Positions 35,445 through 44,693 of a stretch of 64,000 bases of DNA are shown here, one piece after another. The position numbers were made by a program, and so were the translations under genes. The DNA is taken from contig JAGYIL010000001.1 in assembly GCA_018402545.1 (NCBI GenBank), forward strand, positions 1,240,001 through 1,304,000, in the 5' to 3' direction. Origin of the DNA: Saccharospirillum sp. Its GTDB lineage: Bacteria; Pseudomonadota; Gammaproteobacteria; Pseudomonadales; Natronospirillaceae. Below the pieces are notes generated by a model. That model made no database searches, was not told the DNA's origin, and saw only the letters and a list, made by a program, of their open reading frames with translations. How positions within the stretch are numbered: the first letter of the stretch is position 1; the number at the start of each line of letters is the position of its first letter.

Positions 35445-36254
35445 TTACTGCATGACGATGCCGCCGTCGATCATGATCATCTGGCCGGTCATATAGTCGC
35501 TTTCATCCGAGCAGAGGAAAGCCGCGGTGCCAACAACGTCGTCAGGTGTTGAGAGCTTTTTCATCAGAATCATTGTTTTTGCAAGGTGGTCCATTGACTG
35601 GCCCTCTTCCTTGAACATGCCGATCTCAACCAGATCCTTGTCCAACTGTTCCCACAGTTCCGTTTTTACAACACCGGGGCCATAGCCGTTGACGGTAATA
35701 TTGTGTTCCCAGAGCGCCTTGGCACCGCCGGTGGTCAATGCCAGAACGGCATGCTTGGAGCAACCATAGGGAATTACATCAAGAAAGGTGGTGCGGGACA
35801 GAATGCTGCCTACGTTGATGATCTTGTAGGGGTGATCTTCCATCGGGCCCTGCTTGATCATCTGCTTTGTAGCCTCCTGCATGCCATACAGCACACCCTT
35901 GGTGTTGACGTTCATGATCAGATCCCAGTTCTCATCATCGATGTCCAGGAACATTTTGGGCTTGTTAACCCCTGCATTATTCAGGTAGACGTTGATTGAA
36001 CCAAAAGCGTCGACGCAAGCCTTAACGGCTGCAGCATGGTCTTCACGCTTGGTGACGTTCATTGACACAGCAACGGCTTTGCCAACACCCGCCTGGTTGA
36101 TGCTGTCGGCAACCGCCTGAGCGCCGTCAACGTTCAAATCGCCCAGCACCACGTTGGCACCCTGAGCGGCGAAGTACATGGCATTTGCTGCGCCCATGCC
36201 CTGAGCAGCGCCGGTTACGACAATGTTTTTTCCAGCCAGTCTTTTAGGATCCAT
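35445..36254 (-). CDS. Short-chain dehydrogenase, BudC-like (acetoin/diol type)
   Basis: 269 residues. NAD-binding TGAAQGMGAANAMYFAAQG, NNAGVNKP, and catalytic Ser/Tyr/Lys in NVGSILS and YGCSKHAV. The stretch NGYGPGVVKTELWEQLDKDL and the end SDYMTGQMIMIDGGIV resemble meso-2,3-butanediol dehydrogenase. It would oxidise a secondary alcohol to the ketone cleaved by E1. CTGGAG precedes the ATG. It follows the regulator gene by 21 bases and precedes E1 alpha by 182. Confidence 0.88.
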   Translation of the reverse strand: MDPKRLAGKNIVVTGAAQGMGAANAMYFAAQGANVVLGDLNVDGAQAVADSINQAGVGKAVAVSMNVTKREDHAAAVKACVDAFGSINVYLNNAGVNKPKMFLDIDDENWDLIMNVNTKGVLYGMQEATKQMIKQGPMEDHPYKIINVGSILSRTTFLDVIPYGCSKHAVLALTTGGAKALWEHNITVNGYGPGVVKTELWEQLDKDLVEIGMFKEEGQSMDHLAKTMILMKKLSTPDDVVGTAAFLCSDESDYMTGQMIMIDGGIVMQ

Positions 36255-36275
36255 TTTTACTCTCCAGTCTTGTTG

Positions 36276-38021
36276 TTATTGCCAGTTTTCTATGAGTTTT
36301 TGAACACCTTCGTGAGCCCGTGACAGGGCCTCCTCGGGTGTGATCACCCCTCGCAGCATTTCGTGCAATACGACGCCGCAGAATTGAGTAATCGCTCCAA
36401 ACTCGGGAGTGGGTGGTCTTGGCCATGCCTGCAGTTGGTCCTGCATGGCCAATTGGTCAACTGCATCGAAAATCGGCGAATTAATGCGGATACTGGGATC
36501 TTCGCTCGCCGAATACCGTGAGCAGCCACGGCTGCCATTCTTAACATAAAGACTCTGAGCCCGTGCTGAGGTGAACGTTTCAAGCGCGATGGCGGCTTCC
36601 TTTATGCGTCGCTCACTCAAGTTGCTGGGAATACCCAAGACAAATCCGCCCAGCGGGGAAATAGGCTTTCTACCGGACCCGGCCGGATGCGGAATAAAGC
36701 CTGTGTTGTCCTTTGCCGGCGAGCTTTCGTCATCTTCGAAGTAGGGCGTCATCTGTGAAAAGCTGTAGCTCATAGCAACCTGGCCCTGGGCATAGCTCTT
36801 GGTTCGCTCATACCAGGACATATTCAGAATGCCCGGTGGCGAATACTTAAGCAGTTCAAGCAGGAATTTCGCAGCGGACATTCCCGCTTCAGAATCGATC
36901 ATTGAACGGTATTTACGACTGCCCAAGCCTGCAATCGAGAATTCTTCGCCATCCGTTGCCAAATCAATGATCGGTTGACCAAAATCGGCCATTGCCATCA
37001 TGAAGGTGTGGCTCAATGCGGTGCCCCGGGCACCATTCCAGCCGATGCCGTAGATCTGTTTTTCGGGCTTGTGTAACTTCCTGGCCGCTGCCAATAGCTC
37101 ATCAATGGTGGTCGGGGGTTGAATACCTTCCTGTTCGAACAAATCGGTTCGGTACATCAGAACTTCAGATGTTGTCTCTACCGGAATGCCGTAGCAGCGC
37201 CCCCCCCAGTGTGATGCGCGCCAGCTGGCGGCGTGAAAGTCAGTTGGGCTGAGTGCATCGATGTCGATCAGTGTATCGAGCGGTAACAGCATGCCCCGTT
37301 CGGCAAACTCGCCTATCCATGGGAAGTTGACGGCCACCAGGTCATAACTGCTTTTATCGCGACCTGAATTTTCTACCGCTTCGTCGTAAAGCTTGTCCAA
37401 AGAGTAAGAACGATGGTGAATTGGACAACCGACGATGAGTTCAAAGTGCCGTTTCAGGTTGTTCATGATTAAAAAGGTAGGGTCACTGTGAGACAGCATG
37501 CGCAGACCACCCGGCAAAGACAGCGGGCTGCTCAACACGTTTAACGGCGGCCCCAAACGTTCGCTGAAGTAATCGCTTCCAAAGAAACGTTCGTCGGGTT
37601 CTGCTGACTTTTCAGTCAGGTTAATAGTGGTGTTGACCAGCAGGTGATTGTCCTTGGCCATTTGGATCCAAAGTGACAGCAGCTGATCACTGGGGTGCAG
37701 AGTAAAGCTGCGCTCACTCTTGTGGCGGGCTCTTCGATTTATCAGACCCGAATCAACCAGTTCATTCAGTCGTCGTGTAGCGGTCGCATAGGGTACGCCG
37801 CTGATGTCAATGAGCAGTGTTGGCGACGTTACTTTCCCCTGGAAATGTCGCCTCAACAGTTCAACACACATGCGCAGGTGAGCATTGGGTTTGAACAGTG
37901 AGTGAGCGGACTCGAACGCCAGCATCTGCTCGTCCATGTAGTCAAGAAAGCGCAATACGCCCTCGTCCGGTGCTGCTAACACCGAAATCCGGTCTACCGA
38001 GTTGTTGTGCAGTACCGACAT
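36276..38021 (-). CDS. Winged-helix regulator fused to an ABC-type solute-binding (SBP_bac_1) domain
   Basis: 581 residues, no signal peptide or membrane segment, so cytoplasmic. Residues about 50-115 form a winged helix (ISGVPYATATRRLNELVDSG as the recognition region). Residues about 165-580 resemble a complete family 1 extracellular solute-binding protein: ESYDLVAVNFPWIG-type loop (here SYDLVAVNFPWIGEFAERG), YGIPVETTSEVLMYRTDLFE, the IDELLAAARKL segment and GGFVLGIPSNLS. The ligand-binding fold is thus reused as an internal sensor. It is first in the leftward operon and divergent from a sugar-type importer, with paired palindromes between them. Function as regulator is inferred from architecture. 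Confidence 0.82.
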   Translation of the reverse strand: MSVLHNNSVDRISVLAAPDEGVLRFLDYMDEQMLAFESAHSLFKPNAHLRMCVELLRRHFQGKVTSPTLLIDISGVPYATATRRLNELVDSGLINRRARHKSERSFTLHPSDQLLSLWIQMAKDNHLLVNTTINLTEKSAEPDERFFGSDYFSERLGPPLNVLSSPLSLPGGLRMLSHSDPTFLIMNNLKRHFELIVGCPIHHRSYSLDKLYDEAVENSGRDKSSYDLVAVNFPWIGEFAERGMLLPLDTLIDIDALSPTDFHAASWRASHWGGRCYGIPVETTSEVLMYRTDLFEQEGIQPPTTIDELLAAARKLHKPEKQIYGIGWNGARGTALSHTFMMAMADFGQPIIDLATDGEEFSIAGLGSRKYRSMIDSEAGMSAAKFLLELLKYSPPGILNMSWYERTKSYAQGQVAMSYSFSQMTPYFEDDESSPAKDNTGFIPHPAGSGRKPISPLGGFVLGIPSNLSERRIKEAAIALETFTSARAQSLYVKNGSRGCSRYSASEDPSIRINSPIFDAVDQLAMQDQLQAWPRPPTPEFGAITQFCGVVLHEMLRGVITPEEALSRAHEGVQKLIENWQ

Positions 38022-38131
38022 ACAGACCGCTCCGCGCCTGGTTCAACCGCTCTGTTGGGCAGTTGAGCTCTGCTTAATTCTTGTTAGGGACCTGAATATA
38101 CTCCGACAACGTAAGTATATTAACCATTATG

Positions 38132-38170
38132 ATATCCAAAATGGACAATACTATATCCAAAATGGATATA
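38132..38170. promoter_or_regulatory. Tandem operator, two sites 21 bp apart
   Basis: The 14-mer ATATCCAAAATGGA occurs at 38132-38145 and again at 38153-38166. The second site is part of a perfect 19-bp palindrome TATATCCA-AAA-TGGATATA (38152-38170); the first keeps TCCA-AAA-TGGA. A spacing of 21 bp (two helical turns) puts both on one face of the DNA, as for a dimer pair. They lie in the 284-base gap between the regulator gene and the importer operon. Confidence 0.7.
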
Positions 38171-38305
38171 TTGGGGGGTTTTTCGACAACCGACCGGGGG
38201 TATGGTTACCGGGCTGGTTTCTAACTGGGAATGCATTACATGCAGTGCGTCTTGGTAACACAGCAGTAACGCAGCTTGGCAGAACAACAATAACGGAGAG
38301 TAACT

Positions 38306-39262
38306 ATGAACACTAAAAAACTACTTACTACCGCAATAGCCGCAACCGTACTGATGGGCCCCGCCCTGGCGGTGGCAGAAGACATGAGAATCGGTATTAC
38401 CCAGAACAACGTTGGTGTCGACAGCTACCAAACTACCTATGAAAGCGCCTTTATCGCGGCAGCCGAGGCTAACGATAACGTTCGTGCGGTTGTACTTGAT
38501 GCTGGTGGCGACGTTGCGCGCCAGATTGCTCAGGTTGACTCACTGATCCAACAGGGCGTTGACGCCATTATTATTTGGCCAACCAACGGTGAAGCCGTTA
38601 TTCCGGCGGTCCGCCGGGCCCACAACGCCGGCATCCCTGTCGTTGTGACCAACTCCAACATTGCAGAGCAAGGCTTTGATTTTATTCGTTCTTTCTCTGG
38701 TCCGGATAACGTTACGCAAGGCAGTCGTTCGGCCGAGATCATGTGTGACAAATTTAAGGATATGGGGATCGAGAACGAAGCCAAGGTCGTTCAGATTTCC
38801 GGTCAACCTGGCTATACCACTGCCATTGAACGTGCGGCCGGTTTTGAAGATCGCCTGCCTGAAGTCTGCCCCAATGTAGAGCTGGTGGAAACGCAGCCCG
38901 GCGACTGGAACCGGGAGCGGTCACAGCAGGTTATGGAAGCCTTCCTGACCAAGTACGATGACATCGACGGCGTCTATTCAGGCGACGACAACATGGGTGT
39001 GGGTGCACTGAACGCTGCCCGTTCTGCAGGTCGTGAAGGGATCGTTTTCGTCGGCGCCACCAATTTCTCGGTAGGCTACGATGCAATGGCTGAAGGCGAG
39101 TACTGGGGTTCAATCTACCAGTCTCCGGTCGACGATGCCGAAGCTGCGCTGCAGACCGCCATTGATATTCTGGAAGGCAAAGAAGTTCCTTTCCTGAACT
39201 ACTTCGATACGCCGAAAATCACCCAGGATAACATGGACGAGTTTACCCGGCCGGTTTTCTAA
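38306..39262 (+). CDS. Sugar-type ABC transporter substrate-binding protein (RbsB family)
   Basis: 318 residues with a 24-residue signal peptide (ALAVAED). A type I periplasmic-binding fold: QIAQVDSLIQQGVDAIIIWP and VRRAHNAGIPVVVTNSNI are classic RbsB segments, and YDDIDGVYSGDDNMGVGAL matches the second lobe. It captures a sugar or polyol in the periplasm. GGAG precedes the ATG. Possible ligand source for both the importer and the chemoreceptor downstream. Confidence 0.92.
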   Translation: MNTKKLLTTAIAATVLMGPALAVAEDMRIGITQNNVGVDSYQTTYESAFIAAAEANDNVRAVVLDAGGDVARQIAQVDSLIQQGVDAIIIWPTNGEAVIPAVRRAHNAGIPVVVTNSNIAEQGFDFIRSFSGPDNVTQGSRSAEIMCDKFKDMGIENEAKVVQISGQPGYTTAIERAAGFEDRLPEVCPNVELVETQPGDWNRERSQQVMEAFLTKYDDIDGVYSGDDNMGVGALNAARSAGREGIVFVGATNFSVGYDAMAEGEYWGSIYQSPVDDAEAALQTAIDILEGKEVPFLNYFDTPKITQDNMDEFTRPVF

Positions 39263-39314
39263 GGCTGGCTTGGTTTAGGGCGCTTGAAAGTGCTTTAAAA
39301 CTCTATAGTTGTTA

Positions 39315-39347
39315 GGCCCCATGTCGTTCCATCGAACGTATGGGGCC
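39315..39347 (+). terminator. Long intercistronic hairpin after the binding-protein gene
   Basis: GGCCCCAT (39315-39322) faces ATGGGGCC (39340-39347), and inside it CGTTC/GAACG pair around a catc loop. No U-run follows, so it more likely protects the upstream message or gives partial termination than full stop. Confidence 0.5.
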
Positions 39348-39391
39348 CTCTCTAACCCGAATAAAAACAAAACGGTTTCAGGGATACCCTC

Positions 39392-40363
39392 ATGGCAAAT
39401 ACAGCCAGACAAAAAATTCTGACAGTGGTCGGAAATCATGGCATTCTCATTGCGTTTGTAATGTTCATGCTGGTTTTCGCACTTGCGAGCCCGAAATTCC
39501 TATCGTTTGAAAACCTGCAAAGCGTCGTCAGGTCGTCTGCGATTTTAGGAGTGATGGCGCTCGGCGTTACCTTTGTCGTCATCAGCGGGAATCTGGATTT
39601 GTCCGTCGGTTCCATGATGTCGTTTTCCACCATCGTTGTGCTGGATCTGCACGACAAGCTGGGTCCAACCCTGGCAATTCCTACCATGTACTTAATGACC
39701 CTCGGTCTTGGGGGGACCATCGGTTTCCTGGTCGGCTACTTAAAACTGAACTCCCTGATTGTAACCCTTGGTATGTTATCGGCCATCCATGGCCTGACAC
39801 TGACATATTCAGGTGGCAAGAACATGGATATTGATGATAAGTCAGGAACCTGGTTCAGCTTCTTTGGGCAGGGAGAGATTCTTGGTCTACCTGTTCCGAT
39901 CATCCTGTTTATTGCACTTGCGGCATTTCTCGGCATTTTGCTTGCAAAAACTCCGTTTGGACGAAAAGTTTATGCGGTTGGTGGCAATGCGACAGCCGCA
40001 TCTTTTTCGGGCATACCCAGAGCACGCACGGTATTCAACTGCTATCTCATTTCAGCGTTTTGCGTTGCCACCGCGGGTCTGCTTCAAGCCAGTCGCTCAA
40101 TGGGCAGTCAGAATACGGTGGGTCAGGGGCTTGAGCTTGAAGTGCTTGCAGCCGTCATTCTTGGAGGTGCGTCTCTGCTGGGTGGTTCCGGCACCATTCT
40201 AAAGACGGTGATTGGCGTATTGATCCTGGGGTTCATTCAAAATGGACTCCTGCTGATTGGATGGCCTTTCTACATCCAATATGTCATCACGTGGATCATT
40301 ATCATCCTGGCGGTGTGGCTCGATATCTCAGTCAAGCGTGGCAAGTTCTGGGCCACGGTATAG
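39392..40363 (+). CDS. Sugar-type ABC transporter permease 1 (RbsC family)
   Basis: 323 residues, about ten hydrophobic segments. The GVTFVVISGNLDLSVGSMMSF region and the C-terminal ILGGASLLGGSGTILKTVIG segment mark the BPD_transp_2 family. It forms a heteromeric channel with the next gene, ten bases downstream. Start at 39392 follows a weak CAGGG site. Confidence 0.92.
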   Translation: MANTARQKILTVVGNHGILIAFVMFMLVFALASPKFLSFENLQSVVRSSAILGVMALGVTFVVISGNLDLSVGSMMSFSTIVVLDLHDKLGPTLAIPTMYLMTLGLGGTIGFLVGYLKLNSLIVTLGMLSAIHGLTLTYSGGKNMDIDDKSGTWFSFFGQGEILGLPVPIILFIALAAFLGILLAKTPFGRKVYAVGGNATAASFSGIPRARTVFNCYLISAFCVATAGLLQASRSMGSQNTVGQGLELEVLAAVILGGASLLGGSGTILKTVIGVLILGFIQNGLLLIGWPFYIQYVITWIIIILAVWLDISVKRGKFWATV

Positions 40364-40372
40364 GAGCGGGTA

Positions 40373-41374
40373 ATGAATTCTGATTTTATTAAACGCAGTA
40401 TCAGTGCCAGTGCCATTTGGCTGTTTATTGTTTTTGAACTGATTTTCTTCACCATTGCGGGCAAATATCTGTCGTTAAGCAGTGGCGGGTTCATGGATGC
40501 CAGCAACATGCTGTTGCTGCTCAAACAATCTGCACCCATTGGTATTATCGCAGTCGGCATGACCTTGATTATGGTGAATGGAAACATCGATTTGAGTGTT
40601 GGTGCCGTCTTTGCCATTGCGGGCATCATATTACTCGACAGTCTTTCCTGGGGAATCTTCTCCGGTCTGGGAGACTGGGTCATCGTGGCGAGCTGCCTGG
40701 TGGCGTTGGCAGCCGGCACACTTTTGGGTGCGCTGAACGGGTTAATCGTCTGGAGGACAGGCGTCGATGCCTTTATCGTTACCCTGGGTTCCATGCTGGG
40801 CTATCGCGGGCTCGTGTTCATGTTCAATGGCGAAAACCCAACGTCAAACCTCAACTGGACGCTGGTTGATATTGCCGAGGCACGGTTCCTTGGAATACAC
40901 ACAGCCACCTGGGTGTTTGGGCTGACCGTCCTGGTTGTTTGGCTGATCACCCGTTACACGGTTCATGGGCGCAATGCCTATGCCATCGGCGACAACCGCA
41001 ACGCGGCGGTCAATGCTGGTATTCGGGTTGGCCCGCACATGCTGATCAATTTTGCGCTGATCGGGTTTCTTGCGGCACTGTCTGCGGTTGTTTTCTACGC
41101 CGAGTCGGGGTCCGTAAACCCCAACGACGGCATGCTGTATGAACTATGGGTTATCACCGCTGTGGTGTTGGGCGGTACCAAGCTGGCAGGCGGATCGGGT
41201 TCAATTATTGGTACTCTGGGAGGGGTTATTGCTATCCAGTTGTTGCGCACCGGTCTGGGCTACATCGGTGCTGACACCTCAACAGTAAACCTGGTTATCG
41301 GCCTAATCCTGATTGTGGTTCTGTTTATTGATCGCCAGCTCAACGTGAAGGGTGCACAGGAGTTAAAAGTATGA
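40373..41374 (+). CDS. Sugar-type ABC transporter permease 2 (RbsC family)
   Basis: 333 residues, BPD_transp_2 family like its neighbour: GMTLIMVNGNIDLSVGAVFA and VLGGTKLAGGSGSIIGTLGG. Two different permeases rather than one RbsC homodimer are found in several polyol and autoinducer-type importers. GGAGCGGGTA lies before the ATG. It overlaps the ATPase gene by four bases. Confidence 0.92.
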   Translation: MNSDFIKRSISASAIWLFIVFELIFFTIAGKYLSLSSGGFMDASNMLLLLKQSAPIGIIAVGMTLIMVNGNIDLSVGAVFAIAGIILLDSLSWGIFSGLGDWVIVASCLVALAAGTLLGALNGLIVWRTGVDAFIVTLGSMLGYRGLVFMFNGENPTSNLNWTLVDIAEARFLGIHTATWVFGLTVLVVWLITRYTVHGRNAYAIGDNRNAAVNAGIRVGPHMLINFALIGFLAALSAVVFYAESGSVNPNDGMLYELWVITAVVLGGTKLAGGSGSIIGTLGGVIAIQLLRTGLGYIGADTSTVNLVIGLILIVVLFIDRQLNVKGAQELKV

Positions 41375-42873
41375 CTCAGTCAACGCCAGCCCTGCGTCTG
41401 GAGGGCATTGTCAAAGAATTTCCGGGTGTAAAGGCGCTCGATAACGTATCGCTATCGGTGATGGCGGGTGAAGTACACGCGCTGATGGGCGAGAACGGTG
41501 CCGGTAAATCAACACTAATGAAGGTGCTCGGTGGAATTTATCAACCCGATGCCGGAACGATATTCGTTGCAGAAACGCCGGTTGTAATGTCGAACCCGCT
41601 CGATGCCAAAAAGAAGGGTATTGTTTTTATCCATCAGGAACTGAGCCTTGCTGAAGAACTTTCGGTGGCAGAAAACGTCTATCTGGGCGAGCTGCCGACA
41701 AAGTCAATGGGTCGGGTTGACTGGAAAACGCTTTTTGAAAAGACCGACGGGATTCTAACGCGCCTGAAGGTGAACTTCGATGCACGGACCCGGGTGGGTG
41801 ATCTCTCTATTGCCAACCAGCAGATGGTTGAAATCGCGCGAGCGCTGACCGTTGATGCCAAAGCGGTAATTTTCGATGAGCCGACGGCGTCACTGACCGA
41901 TGCCGAGAAGCTGGTTTTGTTTGAAGTGATTGCAGACTTGAAGAGCCAGGGTGTTGGTATTGTTTATATATCGCACCGTATGGAAGAAATTTTCAAGATA
42001 ACCGATCGGGTCAGCGTGCTTCGCGACGGCCAGTATCAGGATTCCGTGTTGACGAAGGACACCACTGAGGAAGCCATTACCCGAATGATGATTGGCCGAA
42101 ATCTCGACTTGTCCCGTGCTCCTGTAAATCATGATCTGGGTGATATTGCTATTGAGGTTAAAGACCTCAGTTGTGGAGCTTCTTTCCATAACGTTAGCTT
42201 TCAGGTTCGGTGTGGCGAAGTTCTGGGGTTTTATGGCCTGGTGGGCGCAGGCAGAACGGAAATAGCAGAAACCCTGTTTGGGCTGAGGCAACCCAGTTCA
42301 GGCACGATCTTGCTGGATGGCAAGGAGATTGTCATCAACTCGCCTGCTACCGCGATCAGGGAGGGCATCTCTCTGGTGCCTGAAGATCGTAAAACGCAAG
42401 GCCTGGTGCTTGGCATGAATTGCCGGGACAACATGACATTGCCACAGATCGATGACATGAAAGCAGGCCCTTTTGTATCCGATGGTGCAGAGGTAGCACT
42501 GTTCGACCTGTATCGTGACAGGTTGGATATTCGCACGCCGGGCTGGCGACAAACCGTGGGCAATCTTTCCGGTGGTAACCAGCAGAAGATCGTAATTGGC
42601 AAGTGGTTGTCGATGCATCCGAAAGTACTCATCGTTGATGAGCCCACACGAGGCATTGACGTCGGCTCAAAGTCTGAGATTCACAAGTTGATACGGGAGC
42701 TTGCGGCAAGCGGTTATGCCGTCATCGTGATCAGCTCTGAAATGCCAGAAGTATTGCATGTTGCCGATCGAATTGTGGCCATGTACTCAGGCGAAATTAT
42801 CAAGACTTTTACATCAGAAGACGTAACCGAAGACAATCTGATCCAGGCAATTTCCGGGATCACCCCAAAATAA
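41371..42873 (+). CDS. Sugar-type ABC transporter ATPase (RbsA family, two ATPase domains)
   Basis: 500 residues, two fused ABC domains. Domain 1: Walker A GENGAGKST, signature LSIANQQMVEIARAL, Walker B VIFDEPTASLT. Domain 2: degenerate Walker A region GLVGAGRTE, signature LSGGNQQKIVIGKWL, Walker B LIVDEPTRGIDVG. This is the standard RbsA layout. It powers the two permeases from the cytoplasmic face. Confidence 0.94.
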   Translation: MTQSTPALRLEGIVKEFPGVKALDNVSLSVMAGEVHALMGENGAGKSTLMKVLGGIYQPDAGTIFVAETPVVMSNPLDAKKKGIVFIHQELSLAEELSVAENVYLGELPTKSMGRVDWKTLFEKTDGILTRLKVNFDARTRVGDLSIANQQMVEIARALTVDAKAVIFDEPTASLTDAEKLVLFEVIADLKSQGVGIVYISHRMEEIFKITDRVSVLRDGQYQDSVLTKDTTEEAITRMMIGRNLDLSRAPVNHDLGDIAIEVKDLSCGASFHNVSFQVRCGEVLGFYGLVGAGRTEIAETLFGLRQPSSGTILLDGKEIVINSPATAIREGISLVPEDRKTQGLVLGMNCRDNMTLPQIDDMKAGPFVSDGAEVALFDLYRDRLDIRTPGWRQTVGNLSGGNQQKIVIGKWLSMHPKVLIVDEPTRGIDVGSKSEIHKLIRELAASGYAVIVISSEMPEVLHVADRIVAMYSGEIIKTFTSEDVTEDNLIQAISGITPK

Positions 42874-42938
42874 CCAAAGAAACTGAGGTGGGCTGCCGTG
42901 GTAGGGCAAGGCAAAACACCGTGGGTGAGAGGTATATC

Positions 42939-44243
42939 ATGAGTAATAACATTATTGTAGAACCAAGCATCATTGACGCTGACGCACTCAATCCACGCTG
43001 GGATTGGAGTCGTCCCATACCGGCCCCCGGGCGCATGAACGTTGATTTTGAAGAACGGGTCGACTTCAGACGGTTGCACAAGTACCGCGTTGCCCGTGCC
43101 AGACAGGCACTCCGAGAATCTGATCTGGGCGCCATGCTGTGTTTTGATAACAACAACATACGCTACCTGACCAGCAGTGTGATCGGCGAGTGGTCCCGCG
43201 ATAAGATTTGCCGCTATGCGCTGTTCACCGGTAATTCAGATCCATACCTGTGGGATTTTGGCAGTGCAGCAGCGCATCACCGCTTGAATAACCCCTGGTT
43301 CGATAACGACCACTGGCGAGCGGGCATGCTGGGTTTGCGGGGTTCTGTAGCCGAAGAAGCCGGACTGTTTGAAAATGCCGCAAAAGAAATTCGCGACATA
43401 CTGCAGTCCGAAGGTGTTGCCGATATGCCCATCGGGGTCGATGTCTGCGAACCGCCCATGTTGTTCGCGTTGCAAAAGCAAGGGCTCGATGTTCGGGATG
43501 TGCAGCAAGTGATGCTGAACGCACGTCAGATCAAGAGCATGGACGAGATTATCCTGCTCAACCAGTCTGCTTCGATGGTTGATGGGTGCTACCAGTTAAT
43601 TGCGGATAATCTTAAGCCTGGCAAGAGAGAAAACGAGCTTGTAGCCATTGCCAACAAGTTCCTCTATGACAATGGGTCGGACGATGTAGAGGCGATCAAC
43701 GCTGTATCAGGGGAGCGTTGCAGCCCACACCCTCACAACTTTACTGATCGCATGTATCGTCCGGGCGATCAGGCTTTTTTTGACATTATTCAGTCTTACA
43801 TGGGTTATCGCACCTGTTATTACCGAACGTTGAACGTGGGTAGCAAAACACCGGCGCAGGTCGATGCTTATCGGAAAGCCCGGGAGTGGATTGATGCGGC
43901 CATCAACCTGGTCAGGCCGGGAATGACCACCGACAAAATCGCCGCAGTATGGCCGGCGGCAACTGAGTTTGGCTTTCAGAGCGAAATGGAAGCCTTTGGT
44001 TTGCAGTTCGGCCATGGGCTCGGTCTTGCGCTCCATGAGCGTCCGATCATTAGCCGGCTGGTGTCTTTTGAGAATCCGTTCGAACTGCAGGAAGGTATGG
44101 TATTTGCGCTTGAGACCTATTGCCCTGCCGCCGATGGCAATGGCGCAGCACGCATCGAAGAAGAAGTTGTTGTGACCGCTGATGGCTGTCGGGTAATAAC
44201 CCTGTTCCCAGCCCAGGACCTGTTCGTGGCGAACCCCTATTAA
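42939..44243 (+). CDS. M24 (creatinase/prolidase-fold) protein with an altered metal site
   Basis: 434 residues from the ATG at 42939, with GAGAGG just upstream; an upstream frame from 42888 is less likely. The creatinase-like N-terminal domain and pita-bread C-terminal domain are clear. Metal-ligand positions: first Asp is Asp282, but 11 residues on, where the second Asp belongs, there is Cys293 (segment FDIIQSYMGYRTCYYRTLN). His359 (FGHGLG), Glu392 and Glu407 remain. It may be a metal-free hydrolase like creatinase, or a DddP-like lyase relative; I cannot assign a reaction. Located in the importer operon, it probably acts on the imported compound. Confidence 0.78.
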   Translation: MSNNIIVEPSIIDADALNPRWDWSRPIPAPGRMNVDFEERVDFRRLHKYRVARARQALRESDLGAMLCFDNNNIRYLTSSVIGEWSRDKICRYALFTGNSDPYLWDFGSAAAHHRLNNPWFDNDHWRAGMLGLRGSVAEEAGLFENAAKEIRDILQSEGVADMPIGVDVCEPPMLFALQKQGLDVRDVQQVMLNARQIKSMDEIILLNQSASMVDGCYQLIADNLKPGKRENELVAIANKFLYDNGSDDVEAINAVSGERCSPHPHNFTDRMYRPGDQAFFDIIQSYMGYRTCYYRTLNVGSKTPAQVDAYRKAREWIDAAINLVRPGMTTDKIAAVWPAATEFGFQSEMEAFGLQFGHGLGLALHERPIISRLVSFENPFELQEGMVFALETYCPAADGNGAARIEEEVVVTADGCRVITLFPAQDLFVANPY

Positions 44244-44265
44244 GTGTCGGAATTGAGGAAACACC

Positions 44266-44676
44266 ATGCCTACTTATACCTATCGGGCAACAGAGTCCGG
44301 GGAGATCTATGAAATCTCCCACAGCATTCATGAAGCAACCCTTACACAGCACCCGGACACGGGCGAGTCACTGGAGCGCGTGATACTGGGCGCACCAGCG
44401 TTACACATGAAAGGGCTGAAGAAACACGTCCAGGTTAATTACAAAAGCGCGGCTGCGACGGCCTGTGGCTGTGCCTCCAACGTTGCGCTCGCGCAGCAGA
44501 TGTATAGCAACAGTCGGGAAACACCGGCCTATGGTTCGGTCAGCAGCAGACGCACGGTTCACGGCGGGGTCACCACCGGTCCAATTGGTGGGCTTAGCCA
44601 CAGCCACAGCCACAGCCACGGAGGAGGCTGCGGGCATAACCATGCTTCAGGCGGGAGCTGCGGTCACAAGCATTAG
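44266..44676 (+). CDS. FmdB-like small protein with His-rich metal-binding tail
   Basis: 136 residues. The first eight residues, MPTYTYRA, look like the start of FmdB/CxxC zinc-ribbon proteins (MPTYEYRC), but the four ribbon cysteines are missing. A middle ACGCAS motif is followed by a tail of alternating Ser-His and Gly-His/Cys (from about 111 to the end; eight His and two Cys), which should bind Ni2+, Zn2+ or Cu2+. It may deliver metal to or accompany the M24 protein 22 bases upstream. No other function can be claimed. Confidence 0.7.
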   Translation: MPTYTYRATESGEIYEISHSIHEATLTQHPDTGESLERVILGAPALHMKGLKKHVQVNYKSAAATACGCASNVALAQQMYSNSRETPAYGSVSSRRTVHGGVTTGPIGGLSHSHSHSHGGGCGHNHASGGSCGHKH

Positions 44677-44693
44677 CGATACGCTCATGGAAC

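Noticed and set aside
42939-44243. DMSP lyase DddP
   Set aside because: Same M24 superfamily, but a metal-ligand Asp found in DddP is absent and the neighbours do not suggest DMSP use.
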